Source: JBLHKT01 sp043101615 (GTDB lineage Bacteria; Planctomycetota; Phycisphaerae; Phycisphaerales; UBA1924). Taken from it: a stretch of DNA of 64,000 bases. The notes beneath the pieces are model-generated. The model had not been told where the DNA came from. It searched no databases and was given only the letters and a program-made list of their open reading frames with translations. Shown here piece after piece: positions 63,797 through 64,000 of this stretch. Position 1 is the first letter of the stretch, and the number at the start of each line of letters is the position of its first letter. Both the position numbers and the translations under genes were made by a program. Location: NCBI GenBank assembly GCA_043101615.1, contig JBICID010000043.1:5015-69014 (forward strand), in the 5' to 3' direction.

Positions 63797-64000
63797 CTAC
63801 TCAACCGGCTGGCCAACCTCGGCTCGACAGGCACGGTGCAATGCCCGAAGCTCTTCAACCTTCTCAGTGTGACGCTCCGCAAGATTCGTCGTCTCGCCCG
63901 GATCCACGGCCAGGTTGTACAGGTGCACCCCCATCCGCACGTCCACCTGCTCGAAGTCGGCCTGGTTGCGGGCCACGTTCTCGTTCTCGGTGACCATCAG
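63797..64000 (-). CDS. Sulfatase, C-terminal fragment (gene continues past the window)
   Basis: About 67 residues to a TAG at 63797. 'GVHLYNLAVDPGETTNLAER' is the closing signature of arylsulfatase-type enzymes (LYDLxxDPxExxNLA), followed by a helix 'EKVEELRALHRACRAEVG'. The catalytic Cys/Ser motif lies outside the window, so whether it is a target of the formylglycine-generating enzyme at 58207-59286 cannot be seen. The internal ATG at 63995 is not likely to be the true start. Confidence 0.85.
   Translation of the reverse strand: MMVTENENVARNQADFEQVDVRMGVHLYNLAVDPGETTNLAERHTEKVEELRALHRACRAEVGQPVE

Noticed and set aside
1..64000. tRNA or rRNA genes
   Set aside because: No gap contains a T-arm GTTCGAnTC with a matching acceptor stem, and no rRNA segment was recognised; small RNAs cannot be excluded by eye.
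1..64000. CRISPR array, insertion sequence or prophage
   Set aside because: No spaced direct repeats of 24-40 bp, no transposase, integrase or phage structural gene. The only repeats are the three double-hairpin elements, the 34-bp dispersed repeat and short tandem repeats.

Overview
The window looks like chromosomal DNA from a GC-rich (about 70%) member of the Planctomycetota, most likely class Phycisphaerae. That is an inference from content, not from a marker gene: a PurS-PurL fusion, two NfeD proteins with a flotillin, a formylglycine-generating enzyme near a sulfatase, calcium-loop-rich pilin-like proteins, many GTG starts, and a wall-synthesis block with no ftsA or ftsZ beside it. There is no rRNA, tRNA, CRISPR array, insertion sequence, prophage or biosynthetic cluster. 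No gap between genes exceeds about 210 bases.

Layout. 1-4660: the end of an unrecognised gene (possible AMMECR1-like fold), then gyrA. 4732-8684: a STAS antagonist, an orphan MacB/LolD-type ABC ATPase and two tandem SpoIIE-type phosphatases, so probably partner-switching signalling. 8834-15843: housekeeping genes (DUF192, gluQRS, pterin dehydratase, HNH nuclease, purH, a beta-propeller lipoprotein, ribE, ruvC). 15998-17470: a sigma-54 response regulator bracketed by two inverted double-hairpin repeats. 17672-21285: purL (with two copies of a short dispersed repeat read in frame) and rnhA. 21490-28121: a type IV pilus or type II secretion-like operon (PilT, PilC, two prepilin-like proteins and a large PilX-like protein with calcium loops). 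28205-40462: NAD(P)HX repair genes nnrD and nnrE, tatD, lgt, a DUF368 lipid-carrier transporter, a lipoprotein hydrolase, a DUF255 thioredoxin-fold protein, and the bfn-truD-HAD group. 40493-43753: glycosyltransferase, ExbD, TonB-like and small protein operon. 43836-47943: nudix, nfeD, nfeD, floA. 48023-53924: murC, murB, ddl, an ftsQ-like gene, a membrane protein, greA. 53944-61931: PfkB sugar kinase, secreted proteins, an S41 protease, a formylglycine-generating enzyme, SMP-30, a sodium:solute symporter. 61986-64000: a GT39-like membrane glycosyltransferase and the end of a sulfatase.

Three cross-cutting signals stand out. First, many genes carry a TAnnnT hexamer 5-8 nt (most often exactly 6 nt) upstream of the start codon and lack a Shine-Dalgarno, which suggests widespread leaderless transcription; genes with a good Shine-Dalgarno (dehydratase, greA, floA, beta-propeller lipoprotein) lack it at that position. 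Second, a family of 76-84 bp elements built as GGTGCC, hairpin, spacer, hairpin, GGCACC occurs three times. Third, a roughly 34-bp repeat occurs between genes and also twice inside purL, in the same reading frame. Polyglycine runs in otherwise conserved enzymes (PurH, the NtrC-type regulator, DUF255, DUF368, NnrE) are also notable.

Start sites were chosen from Shine-Dalgarno or -10 position, overlap with neighbours and family N-termini. All functional calls rest on motifs read by eye.
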